Assembly: GCA_013306675.1 (NCBI GenBank)
Contig: JABLUY010000280.1
Coordinates: 1-43,973, forward strand
Direction: 5' to 3'
Length of the DNA: 43,973 bases
Origin: Thraustochytrium sp. TN22
Taxonomy: Eukaryota; Sar; Bigyra; Thraustochytrida; Thraustochytriidae
This document shows, in pieces, positions 17,662 through 27,150 of the stretch (positions are counted from its first letter, which is position 1; each line of letters begins with the position of its first letter). The position numbers and the translations under genes are program-made. Under the pieces are notes generated by a model. That model saw nothing but the letters and a program-made list of their open reading frames with translations. It was not told the origin of the DNA and did no database searches.

Positions 17662-20600
17662 CTATCGGTAGGGGGAGGAGGGCGGGGGCGGCGGCGTGGA
17701 GGGCTCGCCGTCGTGCTCGCCGGAGGTGGCGGCATCCTCGATGATGCGGCTCACGGGCGAGGCGGCTCCGCCGCGCTGCTGCGCCGCGAGAATGGAGGCC
17801 CGCGAACGCGAGGTTTCCAGGTCCTGGCGCACGTCGGCAGTGATCTGGCCGAAGGTGCGCCTGTCGCGCTGGATGCGGCGGATAATCTCCGACTGGTCCG
17901 AGATGATGGCCTCCAGCTCCGAGGTCATGTGGTCCAGCTCACCCGAGCTCGACCCGCTGAACGGCGATTCCGGCACACGACGATCGTGCGAGCTCTCGGC
18001 GCGAGACGGCACTTGGGAGGCGGTCTCCCTCTCACGTCGCCGGGGCCCACCGGCGCTCGCACTCGAACGCGACGCACCAGAAGGAGCACGGGCATGGGCG
18101 CCAGCAGCTGCGCCGGTCCCAACGGCGGCGCCGGCGCCCCGTGCGCCGGCACTGCTGGTGGTCCTGCTGGTGGTCCTCACCGGCTCGGGCGTCGCGGGAG
18201 GTGTCGAAGGTGCAAGCGGCACTGCAGGGGTTGAAGCCCTTGTTGTTGCTGCTGTTGTTGCTGCTGTTGTTGCTGCTGCTGCTGCTGCTGGCGCGGGTGT
18301 TGTTGGTGCTGCGGATGTCGGAAACGAGCTCTCAGGCGGGCTCGCAGGGGGCGGCGTTGCTGGCTTTCCGTCGTCCGCCGAAGGCGCAGTCTCGGAAGCA
18401 GCCGCCCCGGCCGAGGAGGACGACGGGGCGGTGATGCCCGAAACAGGCGGTGAGCGGTCCCGGTATTGAAGGCTCTCCGGCTCGTGAAACGGGAGGCTTT
18501 CGGGCTCCTCCGCATGGTCTTCGCCGCCCGTCGCTGTGGCGGTGTCCGCCGAGGGAGACGGCGGCGGGCGGCGCTGAGGACCGAGGGCCGCTGACGCGGA
18601 GGTGGCAAAGGAGCGCTCAAGGTCGATCTCGCGGTCGATGAGGCTCGTACGCAACGCGTGAAGTTCCTCGGCGCGCGCCTTCTCGGCGATGGAGGCCTGC
18701 GCCTGCGCAGCGCGAGCCTTGGAGGCGACGAGCTCGAGGTCCTGGTAGCGACGGCGCTCCTGCAAAAGCTGCTGGTGCAGGGCCTCGTTGTCCGCCGAGA
18801 GCTTCGTTGCGCGCAGCGTGAGACGGTCGATCTCGGCCTGCAGCTGCGCAAGCTGCCACTTGTAGGTCTGCTCGCGATGGGCGAGGCTGGCGGTGGTCTC
18901 GCGCGCCGAAGAGGCGGAACGCTCCGCGAAGGACTTCTCCTCCTCATAGAGATCGAGGCGTGCCTGGATGGCGTGCATCTGCCGCGAGAGCTCGGCGGAC
19001 TGGCGCTCGTACGCCTGGAGATCGACCTGCTGCTTGCGCACGACCTCCTCGGACTCGGCCAGACGCTGTCGCAAGCGCGAGGTATCGGCGAGGTGCGCCT
19101 GGTTCTCGCCGACGACCTTGGCCCGCGAGGAACTGAGCTCCTGCGCGAGCTGCTTGAGGCGCGCGTTCTCGTCACAGGCGCGGCGGTACACGTTGAGCAG
19201 ATCGGCCTTCTCGAGCTTGCCGCTCTCGAGCAGGCCGTCCATGCGCGAGGCGCGCGCGAGCGCCTCGCTGAGCTGCACGCGAAGCTGGTCGCGCTCCACA
19301 CGCAGCGTCTGGCAGGAGGCGTTGACGGCCTGATTCTCGCGGGTCATGTTCGAGAGGTCCTGCGCCGCCGCCTTGAGCTCCGTGGTGCGCGCCTTACAGA
19401 CCTGCTCCAGGTGCGCAACGGCACGCTTGGCAGCGGCCAAGTCGTCGCGCACCTCGTCCAGGTCGGCCTCGCGAGACTCGAGCGCCTGCGCTTGAGCGTG
19501 CAGCTGGCGCTTGGCAGCGCCCAGACGCTGCTCAAGCTCGCGATAGGTAAGCTCCTGCCGGTTCACGGCGGTCTCCAGCTCGGAGGTCATCTTGCCCTTG
19601 GACTCAAGCTGCGCGATGAGGCGCTCGTTCTGCTCGCGGGCCTCGCGCAGGGTGCGCTCCAGCTGGCCGCGGCGCTCCGTGGCGGCGCGTGCCACCTCCT
19701 CGACGGCCTTGTGCTTGGTCTGCAACGCCTCGAGGCTGGCCTTCTCGCCGCGCAAGGCGGTGTGCAACTCGCGCACGCGGTTCTGCAGGTTGCTGCGCGT
19801 CTCGTCCAGCTTGCTGAAGACCGACTTGAATTGCTCCAGGTGCGCGGCCAGCTTGGTGCGCTCGCCGCTCTCCACGTCGACCTGGGCGGCCAGCTCGCGC
19901 GAGCGTTCCTCAGCGGCGCGCAACGCCTCCTGCAGCCGGCGCTCCTCCGCGCGCAGCGCCTGGGCGTCGCGCTCCAGGGACGCCACGGTCTCGCGCGTAC
20001 GGTCGCGTTCGGCGCGCGTCGTGGTGAGCGCCTCGCCGGCCTGTGTGCTGGCGGCCTCGGCGCGCGCCTGCGCCTCGCGCGCTGTCTGCAGCTGCTCGCG
20101 CAGCACGGCCTCGCGACGCGTGGCGGCCTCAAGGTTGGCCGCGGCGCGCTGCGCCTCGAGCTTGTAGTGGTCCATTTCTACGTCGGCGGCCGCCGACGCC
20201 GCGGTCCGCTGAGATAGCTGCTCCGAGGACGCCTTGGACAGCTTCACCAAGTTGTCCCGGTCCGCGGTCACGGCTTCCAGTTTGACGGACAGCTCCTCGA
20301 CCTGCGCGCGCGCGTCGCGCTCCTGCACCACCAGGCGCTCGCGCGCCGCGCGCAGGTCCGCCACGGTGCGCTCCAGCTGCTCGCGCTCGGCGTGTGCATC
20401 GCGTGCCTCGGCCTGCGCCGCATCCAGCGCGCGCGCTGCACGCTTTGACTCGGTGTCTAGGTCTGCAGCGCGTGCGCGCCAGCGCTTCACCTGCTCCTCC
20501 AGCTCGCTCACCACGCCGGGCAGGCTCGAGAGCTGCTCAAGCTCTGCGCGCACGCCGGCCTCCTTGTACGCCTCTGCCGACTTGGTCTGCAGCTGCGCGG

Positions 20601-22434
20601 TGAGCGCCTGCACCTCCTCCTCCAGCACGCGCACGTGGCCGTGGTAGTGCTCCGCCTCGGCGCGGGCGCCCTGCACCTCGGACCGCAGGTCCTGTGCCGC
20701 CACCTCTGCGGCCTTGAGCCGCGCCTGGAGGCGATCCACCTGCTGCTGCAGCGCATCGCGCTCCTCCTGTAGAGCAGCGTGCCCGCGCTCCGCGTGCCGG
20801 ACGCGTTCGCGCAGCGAGCCGGCATCGCGCTCGGCGCGCTCCACCTCGGCGCGAAGTCGCTTGGCGTCGGCGGCCGCCTCCTGTTGCGCGGCGCGGGCGC
20901 GCTCCAGCTCGCCGCGCAGAGCGCCCAGGTCGGCGCGCTGGTCCTCGATCAAGGACTCTAGACTGCCCACCTCGCCACTCATCGCCGCCGAGGTCTCCTC
21001 CGCCGACACGCGCGCCTGGTGCAGCTTGGCCAGCGCGCGCTGCGCATCGCCCAGCTCGCCCCGCAGGCGCTGCCGTTCCGCGTCGGCGCGTTCCAGGGCC
21101 GTCTCGGCCTGCACCTGCGCCGCCACGCGCTCGTGCAGCTCCACTTCGAGCTGCTCCGCGCGCGCGCGATGCTCCATGGCGGACCGCTCGAGCCGCTGCA
21201 CGGTCGCGCCAAAGCGCGACTTGTCTTCGCGGTACGCCTCCAGCAGTGTGGCCAGCTCGTCCGACTTGGCCGCCTCCAGCGCCGCCTCCAGTCGCTCTGG
21301 GTCCATGAAGGGCGCGCGCGCCGCCGCAGCGCGTGCCTCCTCCTGCTCGCGCGCCTGCTCGCGCTGCTCGTCTGCGGCGGCGCTCTGCGTCTCGCGCGCG
21401 GCCACGGCCTCGCCCAGCTGCCGCTGCACGTCCTGCAGGTCCGCCTCCTTGCGCTTCACCTCGGTACGCATTTGGTCCAGCAGCTTGACGTCCAGGCTTG
21501 CCTGTTGCAGCTTCGCCTCCCGGTCCTGCAGTTGCGCGCTCAAAAAGTCGATCTGATCATAGAGCTGCGCCACCACCTTCTCGTCCGCGAAGCGCGCCTG
21601 CTGCAGCTGGCCAGCGCCGCCCGAGGGCGCCGGGTTCTCGGCCGCCGGGTTCTCCGCGTCTTCAGCTGGCGCCGCGCCGTGCTGCGTGCCAGCGCCGCCA
21701 GCGCCGGGCGCGAAGTCGCGCCGCTCCAGCTCCTTGCCGAGCCGCACCACCTCGGCGTCGCGCAGCTCGACCTGCTTGGACGCGTGGGCAAGCCGCTCGC
21801 GCAGCTCGCCGGCCTCGCGCGAGACGCCGGCCAGGCGTTCCTCGAGCGCCGCAATCTTGGCCTTGGTCGCGGCGTCCTCCGGCCGCAGCTGCTGCGGCGC
21901 CGCCGGCGTGCCGCTGCTCTCCGCGGCCAGCGGCGAGAGGGCCTGCGACATGGTGATGTCGCTGCCCTCGCCCCCTTGGCCCTCCTCGGCGCCGCCCGCG
22001 CGCGCCTGTGCGAGCGCGCGCTCGGCGTCCGCCAGGCGCTGCTGGAACTGCGCGGCCGTGAAGCGCGCCTCGGCGACGCGGTCGTTGGCAGCCTGCGCGT
22101 CCGCCTGCATGAGGCGCTCCTGCTCGTCCAGGTCTTCGGCGCGCCGGATCATATCAATGTGGAGCTGGTTGTTCTCGCGCACCAGCCGCGCATTGTCTCT
22201 GCGCAGCGTGTACGCGCTCTCCTGGGCCAGCGTCAGCTCCTTCTGCAGCACCTCAATCCTGCCCTGCTGCTTTTCATGGCTCTCCGTCGTCATCACCAGG
22301 TCCGCCAGCAGCGCGCGCACCAGCTGCAGCGACTCCACGCCCAGGAAGTCATAGTACTCCATCGCCGCCAGCTCCGCCTTGGTCTCCTCGTGCAGCTGCA
22401 CCACCGGCGCCTTGCTCGCGCCCGCCAGCATCAT
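17662..22434 (-). CDS. CEP135: CEP135/Bld10-like centriole and basal-body coiled-coil protein
   Basis: 1590 residues, close to the 1640 of Chlamydomonas Bld10p. The N terminus carries both conserved CEP135 blocks: FLGVESLQLVRALLADLVMT (30-49) with TES, and NARLVRENNQLHIDMIRRAE (81-100). Nearly continuous heptad coiled coil rich in Glu, Arg, Gln and Ala follows to about residue 1270. A Pro/Ser/Ala/Thr-rich disordered region comes next, including an Ala/Thr run from a CAG/CAA tract (18235-18290). A short terminal helix and a Pro-rich end (PPPPPSSPYR) close the protein. CEP135/Bld10 forms the cartwheel pinhead of centrioles, so the organism should build flagella. The ATG pair at 22434/22431 is taken as start because upstream residues are low-complexity. 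TSGA10-type relatives are the main alternative. Confidence 0.82.
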   Translation of the reverse strand: MMLAGASKAPVVQLHEETKAELAAMEYYDFLGVESLQLVRALLADLVMTTESHEKQQGRIEVLQKELTLAQESAYTLRRDNARLVRENNQLHIDMIRRAEDLDEQERLMQADAQAANDRVAEARFTAAQFQQRLADAERALAQARAGGAEEGQGGEGSDITMSQALSPLAAESSGTPAAPQQLRPEDAATKAKIAALEERLAGVSREAGELRERLAHASKQVELRDAEVVRLGKELERRDFAPGAGGAGTQHGAAPAEDAENPAAENPAPSGGAGQLQQARFADEKVVAQLYDQIDFLSAQLQDREAKLQQASLDVKLLDQMRTEVKRKEADLQDVQRQLGEAVAARETQSAAADEQREQAREQEEARAAAARAPFMDPERLEAALEAAKSDELATLLEAYREDKSRFGATVQRLERSAMEHRARAEQLEVELHERVAAQVQAETALERADAERQRLRGELGDAQRALAKLHQARVSAEETSAAMSGEVGSLESLIEDQRADLGALRGELERARAAQQEAAADAKRLRAEVERAERDAGSLRERVRHAERGHAALQEERDALQQQVDRLQARLKAAEVAAQDLRSEVQGARAEAEHYHGHVRVLEEEVQALTAQLQTKSAEAYKEAGVRAELEQLSSLPGVVSELEEQVKRWRARAADLDTESKRAARALDAAQAEARDAHAEREQLERTVADLRAARERLVVQERDARAQVEELSVKLEAVTADRDNLVKLSKASSEQLSQRTAASAAADVEMDHYKLEAQRAAANLEAATRREAVLREQLQTAREAQARAEAASTQAGEALTTTRAERDRTRETVASLERDAQALRAEERRLQEALRAAEERSRELAAQVDVESGERTKLAAHLEQFKSVFSKLDETRSNLQNRVRELHTALRGEKASLEALQTKHKAVEEVARAATERRGQLERTLREAREQNERLIAQLESKGKMTSELETAVNRQELTYRELEQRLGAAKRQLHAQAQALESREADLDEVRDDLAAAKRAVAHLEQVCKARTTELKAAAQDLSNMTRENQAVNASCQTLRVERDQLRVQLSEALARASRMDGLLESGKLEKADLLNVYRRACDENARLKQLAQELSSSRAKVVGENQAHLADTSRLRQRLAESEEVVRKQQVDLQAYERQSAELSRQMHAIQARLDLYEEEKSFAERSASSARETTASLAHREQTYKWQLAQLQAEIDRLTLRATKLSADNEALHQQLLQERRRYQDLELVASKARAAQAQASIAEKARAEELHALRTSLIDREIDLERSFATSASAALGPQRRPPPSPSADTATATGGEDHAEEPESLPFHEPESLQYRDRSPPVSGITAPSSSSAGAAASETAPSADDGKPATPPPASPPESSFPTSAAPTTPAPAAAAAATTAATTAATTRASTPAVPLAPSTPPATPEPVRTTSRTTSSAGARGAGAAVGTGAAAGAHARAPSGASRSSASAGGPRRRERETASQVPSRAESSHDRRVPESPFSGSSSGELDHMTSELEAIISDQSEIIRRIQRDRRTFGQITADVRQDLETSRSRASILAAQQRGGAASPVSRIIEDAATSGEHDGEPSTPPPPPSSPYR

Positions 22435-22573
22435 CCTAACCACCGCGACGCGCCGCCCGCGCCGCCCGCGCCGCCGCGCCGCCCCGCGCGCGCCGCGACT
22501 GTCTGTCTGTCTGCCACGCCTGGCCGCCGCTGGGCCGCGCGGTCGCCGCCGCCAACGACCTGTGCGGCGCCAC

Positions 22574-22607
<34 letters not shown>

Positions 22608-23303
22608 TCCGGCGCGAAGGACTACGCGGAGACGAGACGACCTTGAGAGGGCCGGAGGAGGAGGAGGAGGAGGAGGAGGAAGAGGAGAAGGAGACGCCAC
22701 TGCACGACGGGAAAGCTTTGATGGCAAGAGAACAGGGAGGAGCTGGAGAGTCCGAAGGCGTCGTGCTCTGCAGCTTGTCATCGGAGGCGGGAAAGAGGTT
22801 CGCGGAGAAGGGGGTACGACGCGGACGACGCCTGGGCGCGGTGTGAGTGGTACACGGCTTGTCGAGAGCCGTGATTGCGTACAGGCGAGGCCAGATCTTT
22901 GTAAGAGGCCTCAAAAATGGGCTGTGCATGTCTCAGAAAGCTCATGAAAATGAAATAAAATGACTCGGGATCAGTGCATGCAAGTGACGCCTGCAAAGGG
23001 AGCTGCCGGTGCCGTGCAAGGTACGCCGTGATTCTGGCCCGTCCTCGTACCTCTCCTCTGCGAGAGGGTGGTGATGCCTGGGGTTCCGCCCCTGGTACTC
23101 TACCTACACGCCAGCGAAGTCCCTGGCGCAAAGTCGCAGCGTCGTCGCAGCTCGGATCAGAGCGGCGGCGTGCTTGGTGCGGCGCGGGGCGGGCGGCAGC
23201 CGCGGCAGCCGCAGCCGAGCCTACGGCAGTTGCAGCAGCAACAACAACCACAAAAGCGGCAGCAACAGCAGGACAGCCTGGTGCTGCTTGCGAAAGGCAC
23301 GCC
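22435..23303. promoter_or_regulatory. Divergent region CEP135 / small membrane protein, with trinucleotide arrays
   Basis: 869 bp between outward-facing starts. It contains (CGA)n at 22574-22607 and a (GGA)n-type purine run at 22654-22693, both in the presumed CEP135 leader. An AAATAAAATG stretch at about 22948-22960 is the most AT-rich part. The plus-strand frame remains open from 22974 into the downstream gene, so its start is uncertain. Confidence 0.5.
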
Positions 23304-23780
23304 ATGGGCATGGCGCGCACGGCGTCTCGCGTGGAGGCGACGACGGAAAGCGAAGCGGCGGAGGACACGCCCGCTTCGGCTGAGGAGCAGGATGGCAACA
23401 AACGAGCCTATGTCGAACGGCGGCACCCGCCCTGGCTGATGGCACTCGTGCTCGTGCCGCCGCTGATACCTTTCTTCTGGTCCTACCATGTCAAGCTCGC
23501 AGACGGGGATCTTGTCTTCGGGTATAGCTCGTCGTGCACACGGTGCAAGGTCCGCGTGGAGGACGTAGCGGAAGTTCGCACGCTGAACCGTGTGCGGCCT
23601 CTGCGCGAGTTTGGCGGCTACGGAATTCGCACCGGCATGACGGGCGGCGTGGCGTACATTGTCAGCTCTGGGCCCGCACTTGAAATTACTCTGCGCGATG
23701 GCAAGAAGCGCATCTTTAATGTGCGCCGACCTGACACCCTACAAGGCCTCTTGCAGCAGCAGCAGCAGCAGCAGCCGTAA
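23304..23780 (+). CDS. Small one-pass membrane protein with a bacterial-PH-like domain
   Basis: 158 residues from the chosen ATG. Order: an acidic N terminus (11-30), a membrane segment WLMALVLVPPLIPFFW (44-59), and a compact beta-rich domain. The domain contains VRVEDVAEVRTLNRVRPLRE, GGYGIRTG (104-111) and LRDGKKRIFNVRRPDTL (130-146). It resembles small bacterial membrane proteins with PH-like folds, by motif memory only. The protein ends in seven Gln from a CAG repeat. The frame is open 110 codons further upstream, but that part is low-complexity; MGMARTASR is therefore used. Function unknown. It is divergent to CEP135 and convergent with uL22m. Confidence 0.65.
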   Translation: MGMARTASRVEATTESEAAEDTPASAEEQDGNKRAYVERRHPPWLMALVLVPPLIPFFWSYHVKLADGDLVFGYSSSCTRCKVRVEDVAEVRTLNRVRPLREFGGYGIRTGMTGGVAYIVSSGPALEITLRDGKKRIFNVRRPDTLQGLLQQQQQQQP

Positions 23781-24119
23781 TGCAGCAGGTGTATCCCTAG
23801 CTCTTTTCCTCGCAATGCACAATGCTTCCGCCGCCAGCAACACCGAGAGGTCGTTCGCCCCTCCTTTTGTCGCTGCCTCGTGAGCGGCGTGCTCGCTCCG
23901 AGCCAGTCTGCACGTAGCTGACACCGTCACCGTCACCGTCGCCGTCGCCGTCACCGTCATCGCGCTCGTGCTGGCGCGTGTGTCCGTAAGATACCAGCAA
24001 GCCCACTTCTTTCCAACAAGTCAGTCTGTTCAAGTGGTTGTCTCAATGTTTCTATTTTTATGGGTTATTTGTTGGGGCTGGGTCGGTGGTTACCTTTTTT
24101 TTTTTAAACGTTTGTTGTC
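23781..24119. other. Convergent intergenic region with hexamer repeats and a T-run
   Basis: 339 bp between facing stop codons. It contains a (CACCGT/CGCCGT)n hexamer array at 23922-23962. An 11-T run lies at 24095-24105, an A-run just beyond the uL22m stop on its sense strand. No gene was seen. Confidence 0.6.
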
Positions 24120-24887
24120 TCACTGACTCCCGATGGCGCCAGGAATCTCCCTTGTTGGGAGCGGATGCTCGTTGCCATAGCCCTCGGCGGCCAAGCGGCG
24201 GCGCAGGTCCTCGTAGTGCTCCGGCGTGGGCTTCTCGCGCAGAACAATATGCACGTGCGTGCAGGGGATGCGGATGACGCCGGTGCGGCCGCGACCCTTG
24301 AAGTCGACGCGCTTCTGATAGGGCCCCCGGCCGAGGTCAACGATCGCCACCTGCAGCTTCTCGGCAGGGAGGCCATGCTTCTCCTCAGCGTACTTGACGC
24401 CCTCCTTGATCATCTGCATGAAGTCGCTGGAGCGCAGCTTGCGGCAGTAGCGCAGCTGCACGAGCGCCTCGGGCACCATGAGCTTGCGAATGAGACGCGC
24501 CAAGTGCTGGCACTTTTGCACGCTGCCCTTGAGGTGCCGCTTGCGCACGTTGACCTCCTTGAGGTCCAGCAGGTTGCGCTGCGGGTACCGCTCGCTCGTG
24601 AGGCGCTCCCCAAAGCCGGCCTCGGCCACGCGGCCGCCCCAAGACAGCCCCTTGGCCACCACCACGCCGCCCTCGGCGACCGATGTCTCGCCGCTGCCCG
24701 CGGTCGAGCTGAGCGGGCGCGCCGCGAGCGCGGCCAGCGCCGGCCGCACTGCCTGCGCCAAGGGCAGGCGCGCCGGCGCGCCGGCCGCGCCCGCGAGCGC
24801 CGCGCCGCGCGCCAGCGCCGCCGCCGGCCGCGGGCCCGCGCCGCGCGCCAGCGGCAGCGCCGCGCGCAGGCCGCCCACCACCAGCAT
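24120..24887 (-). CDS. MRPL22: Mitochondrial large-subunit ribosomal protein uL22m
   Basis: 255 residues. Residues 1-62 are Ala/Arg/Leu-rich with no acidic residue, an expected mitochondrial presequence, with a plausible cleavage near ARPLSST. The uL22 fold spans about 118-220: the first helix KCQHLARLIRKLMVPEAL, the second helix with YCRKLRSSDFMQMIKEGVKYAEE, the beta-hairpin region VAIVDLGRGPYQKRVDFKGRGRTG and THVHIVL at the end. uL22 lines the peptide exit tunnel. Divergent to SGT1, 526 bp between starts. The start ATG directly precedes the presequence. Confidence 0.9.
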   Translation of the reverse strand: MLVVGGLRAALPLARGAGPRPAAALARGAALAGAAGAPARLPLAQAVRPALAALAARPLSSTAGSGETSVAEGGVVVAKGLSWGGRVAEAGFGERLTSERYPQRNLLDLKEVNVRKRHLKGSVQKCQHLARLIRKLMVPEALVQLRYCRKLRSSDFMQMIKEGVKYAEEKHGLPAEKLQVAIVDLGRGPYQKRVDFKGRGRTGVIRIPCTHVHIVLREKPTPEHYEDLRRRLAAEGYGNEHPLPTREIPGAIGSQ

Positions 24888-25017
24888 CGCGCCCGTCCCT
24901 CGGCCCGCGCCGCGCGCTCCTCGCTCCTCGCTGCCCCGCTGCCGCCCGCTCCCTGCTCCTCGCGCCGCCGCGCTCTGCCTGCCTCCCGCGCGCGCCGCCG
25001 CGCCGCGCCGCGAGCCT

Positions 25018-25049
25018 CAAGCAGGCAGGCAGGCAGGCAGGCAGGCAGG
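25018..25049. repeat. (CAGG)n microsatellite
   Basis: About seven uninterrupted CAGG units in the uL22m/SGT1 divergent region. Confidence 0.85.
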
Positions 25050-25340
25050 CGCCTGCGGCCACGGGCGCGCCCGCCTCGCGCCGCCTCGCGGAACGCGCGC
25101 GAACGCCGTTCCGTTCCGCGCGCCGGCGGCCCGGCGTTCGTTCCGTTCCGCCCGGTTTGAAAGGGCGGCCGCGGCGGTTACGCGCGGTTGCGCCTCGCGC
25201 GGTTGCGCCTCGGCTCGCGCGGTTGCGGCGGCCGGGGCGGCGCCGGCGGGCGAGCAGCGTGTTCGAGAACCTGAACCTGCTGCGCTCGCCGAGGCTCGCC
25301 GAGGCGCGCGGGCGCGGCGCGGCGGCGCGGGCGCGGGCGC

Positions 25341-25365
25341 GGGCGGGCGCGGGGCGGGCGCGGGG
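25341..25365 (+). promoter_or_regulatory. G-quadruplex-type motif in the SGT1 leader
   Basis: Six G-runs of three or four separated by 1-3 bases, about 50 bp before the SGT1 ATG on the sense strand. It closely resembles the run before WDR33. Confidence 0.45.
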
Positions 25366-25413
25366 CGCGGCGGCGCGGGAGGAGGCGCGGCGCCGGGCAG
25401 GGCGGAGCGCAGC

Positions 25414-26657
25414 ATGGCGGGGCGCGAGGCGTACGTGGCCGGGCTGGAGCTGCTGGCGGAGGACGACGTGGAGGGCGCCGTGGAGCGGCTGTCGGAGGTA
25501 GGTTGCGCGGGCGGCGGCGCCGCGAGGCGAGGCGAGGGGCTGACCGCGAGCTGGCGACGCAGGCGATTGAGGCGGAGCCGGGGAATGCGGACTACAGACT
25601 GAAGAGGGCCACGGCGTACAAGAAGCTCAAGCAGTTGGACAAGGCCGAGGCGGACGTGGGCAAGGCGGCGGAGAGCGCGGCGGAGGACGCGAATGTGCAC
25701 TTTCGCCACGCGACGCTCAAGTTCGAGCTGGAGCAGTACAGGGACGCGCACAGATGCCTGGAGCTGGCCAAGTCGCTGGCCAGCAAGGACGATGAGAAGC
25801 TGCAGGCCTCCATCGCGACCTGGATGCGCAAGTGCGAGGCGGAGCTTTCGGACGAGGAGATCCAGCTGGCCGCGGACCCGGAAACGGCCGCAAGTGCGCC
25901 TGCAGATGCTCCAGGTGCTGCCGCCGCGACCCCCGCGGCGCCCGCCGCCGCGTCCGCCGTCACGCCTGCGCAGCAAAAGCCCAACTCCGCCTTCCCCGTC
26001 GACTGGTACCAGTCCCAAACGCACGTGACCATTGAGATCGCGGCCAAGGGTGTGGCCCAAGACCGCGTCTCGCACGAGATCTCGCCCTCGGCCGTTTCTG
26101 TGGACATTGCGCTTGAGTCCGCGGACCAGACGTTCGCGTTCAACTGGGAGCTCTTCGGTATGGTCGACCCGGAAGCGAGCAAGCTGAGCGTCGGCAAGCG
26201 CATGATCGAGATTAGGCTCAAGAAGGTCGATGCAAACCTGCACTGGCCTTCGCTCGAAATGGGCGCTGGTAGTGGCGCGCCCTTGGCGCCAGTCTCGGCG
26301 CCGCCGCCCGCTTCCAAGCCGACACCCTACGCTGGCAAGAAGAACTGGGACGCCATCGGCAAGGAGATCGAGGAGACCGAGGCTTCCGAGAAACCTGAGG
26401 GCGACGAGGCGCTCAACAAGCTCTTCAAGGACATTTACAAGAATGCGTCTGATGAGACGCGCAGGGCCATGATCAAGAGTTTCCAGACCTCGGGCGGAAC
26501 CGTACTTAGCACCAATTGGGACGAGGTCTCGAAGAAGGACTACGAGAAGGAGCGACCCGCGCCGCGCGGCATGCAGTGGAACAGCTGGGAGGGCAACAAG
26601 CTTGACGTTGGCGACGACGACGACGACGACAACGGCAAGGATGCCGCCAAGACGTAG
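25414..26657 (+). CDS. SGT1: SGT1 co-chaperone (TPR-CS-SGS), one intron
   Basis: 392 residues encoded by 25414-25497 joined to 25563-26657. Joining completes the first TPR helix pair: exon 1 gives MAGREAYVAGLELLAEDD..ERLSE and exon 2 continues AIEAEPGNADYRLKRATAY. Three TPR units span 1-120. The CS domain (172-262) begins DWYQSQTHVTIEI. The SGS domain (283-392) has KKNWDAIGKEI, LNKLFKDIYKNASDETRRAM and SGGTVLSTNW, all diagnostic. SGT1 bridges HSP90 and SKP1, acting in SCF ligase and kinetochore assembly, and in immune-receptor stability in plants. An acidic Asp run ends the protein. Without the intron the N-terminal TPR would be missing. Confidence 0.95.
25498..25562 (+). other. 65-nt spliceosomal intron in SGT1
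   Basis: The donor GTAGGT directly follows the Glu28 codon. A CTGAC branch-point-like site lies at 25540-25544, and the acceptor GCAG ends at 25562. Removal keeps frame and restores the SGT1 TPR. It is the only intron supported in this window. Confidence 0.85.
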
Positions 26658-26871
26658 TGAACCGGAAGACTGAGCGACAAGCGCCAGCCTCATGTTTTGG
26701 CACAGCTTTTAACCAGAGATCAGAACAGTACACACCAAAGGCTGAGTGAGGTGCCGGGCGCGTCGCTCCGGAGAGCTAGCGGGCGAGCTTGCGAGCAAGA
26801 CGCTGTTCCCATCTTTTTCGGTCGGTCCACGGCTGACCACTTCGTTCGCTCTTCACAAAGCTCTGGCTAGA

Positions 26872-26902
26872 GCTAGCTAGCTAGCTAGCTAGCTAGCTAG
26901 CT
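26872..26902. repeat. (GCTA)n microsatellite, about 7.5 units
   Basis: Uninterrupted GCTA units, the longest of the GCTA arrays in the window. Confidence 0.9.
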
Positions 26903-27077
26903 GGAGCGCCAGACCGCTCTAGCTAGCCAGCGTAGCAGCCACAAGAATGAATTCACAGATACCGCGTATCGTATCGCTCGTCCCAGAGCGTTTGCCGCGT
27001 TTGCAAATTTCCCAGGCAAAAGAGTCACCTCCACTTCCAACAAGTAGTAAACATTGGAAGCATCATGAGCTGTTCGC

Positions 27078-27079
27078 GA

Positions 27080-27111
<32 letters not shown>
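27078..27111. repeat. (GA)n microsatellite
   Basis: A GA dinucleotide run with one GGG interruption near its left end, 40 bp beyond the stop of zinc-finger gene 1. Confidence 0.9.
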
Positions 27112-27114
<3 letters not shown>

Positions 27115-27150
27115 TCTACGACATTGTCTACAAGTCAGCTGTGGCGAACA

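Larger units (their letters stand above)
24888..25413. promoter_or_regulatory. Divergent promoter region uL22m / SGT1
   Basis: 526 bp between the two start codons, extremely GC-rich. It contains a (CAGG)n array (25018-25049) and repeated CGCGCGGTTGCG-type units (25180-25225). A G4-type run lies at 25341-25365 on the SGT1 sense strand. No TATA was seen. Confidence 0.5.
26658..27150. other. Convergent intergenic region SGT1 / zinc-finger gene 1, with two microsatellites
   Basis: 493 bp between facing stop codons. It holds a GCTA array at 26872-26902 with a nearby shorter GCTAG copy at about 26930, and a GA array at 27078-27111. No gene was seen. Confidence 0.6.

Noticed and set aside
18658-20217. 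Plus-strand Leu/Gly/Arg-rich frames opposite CEP135 (also 21019-22947)
   Set aside because: They reflect complemented coiled-coil codons; repetitive composition without hydrophobic pattern or domain.
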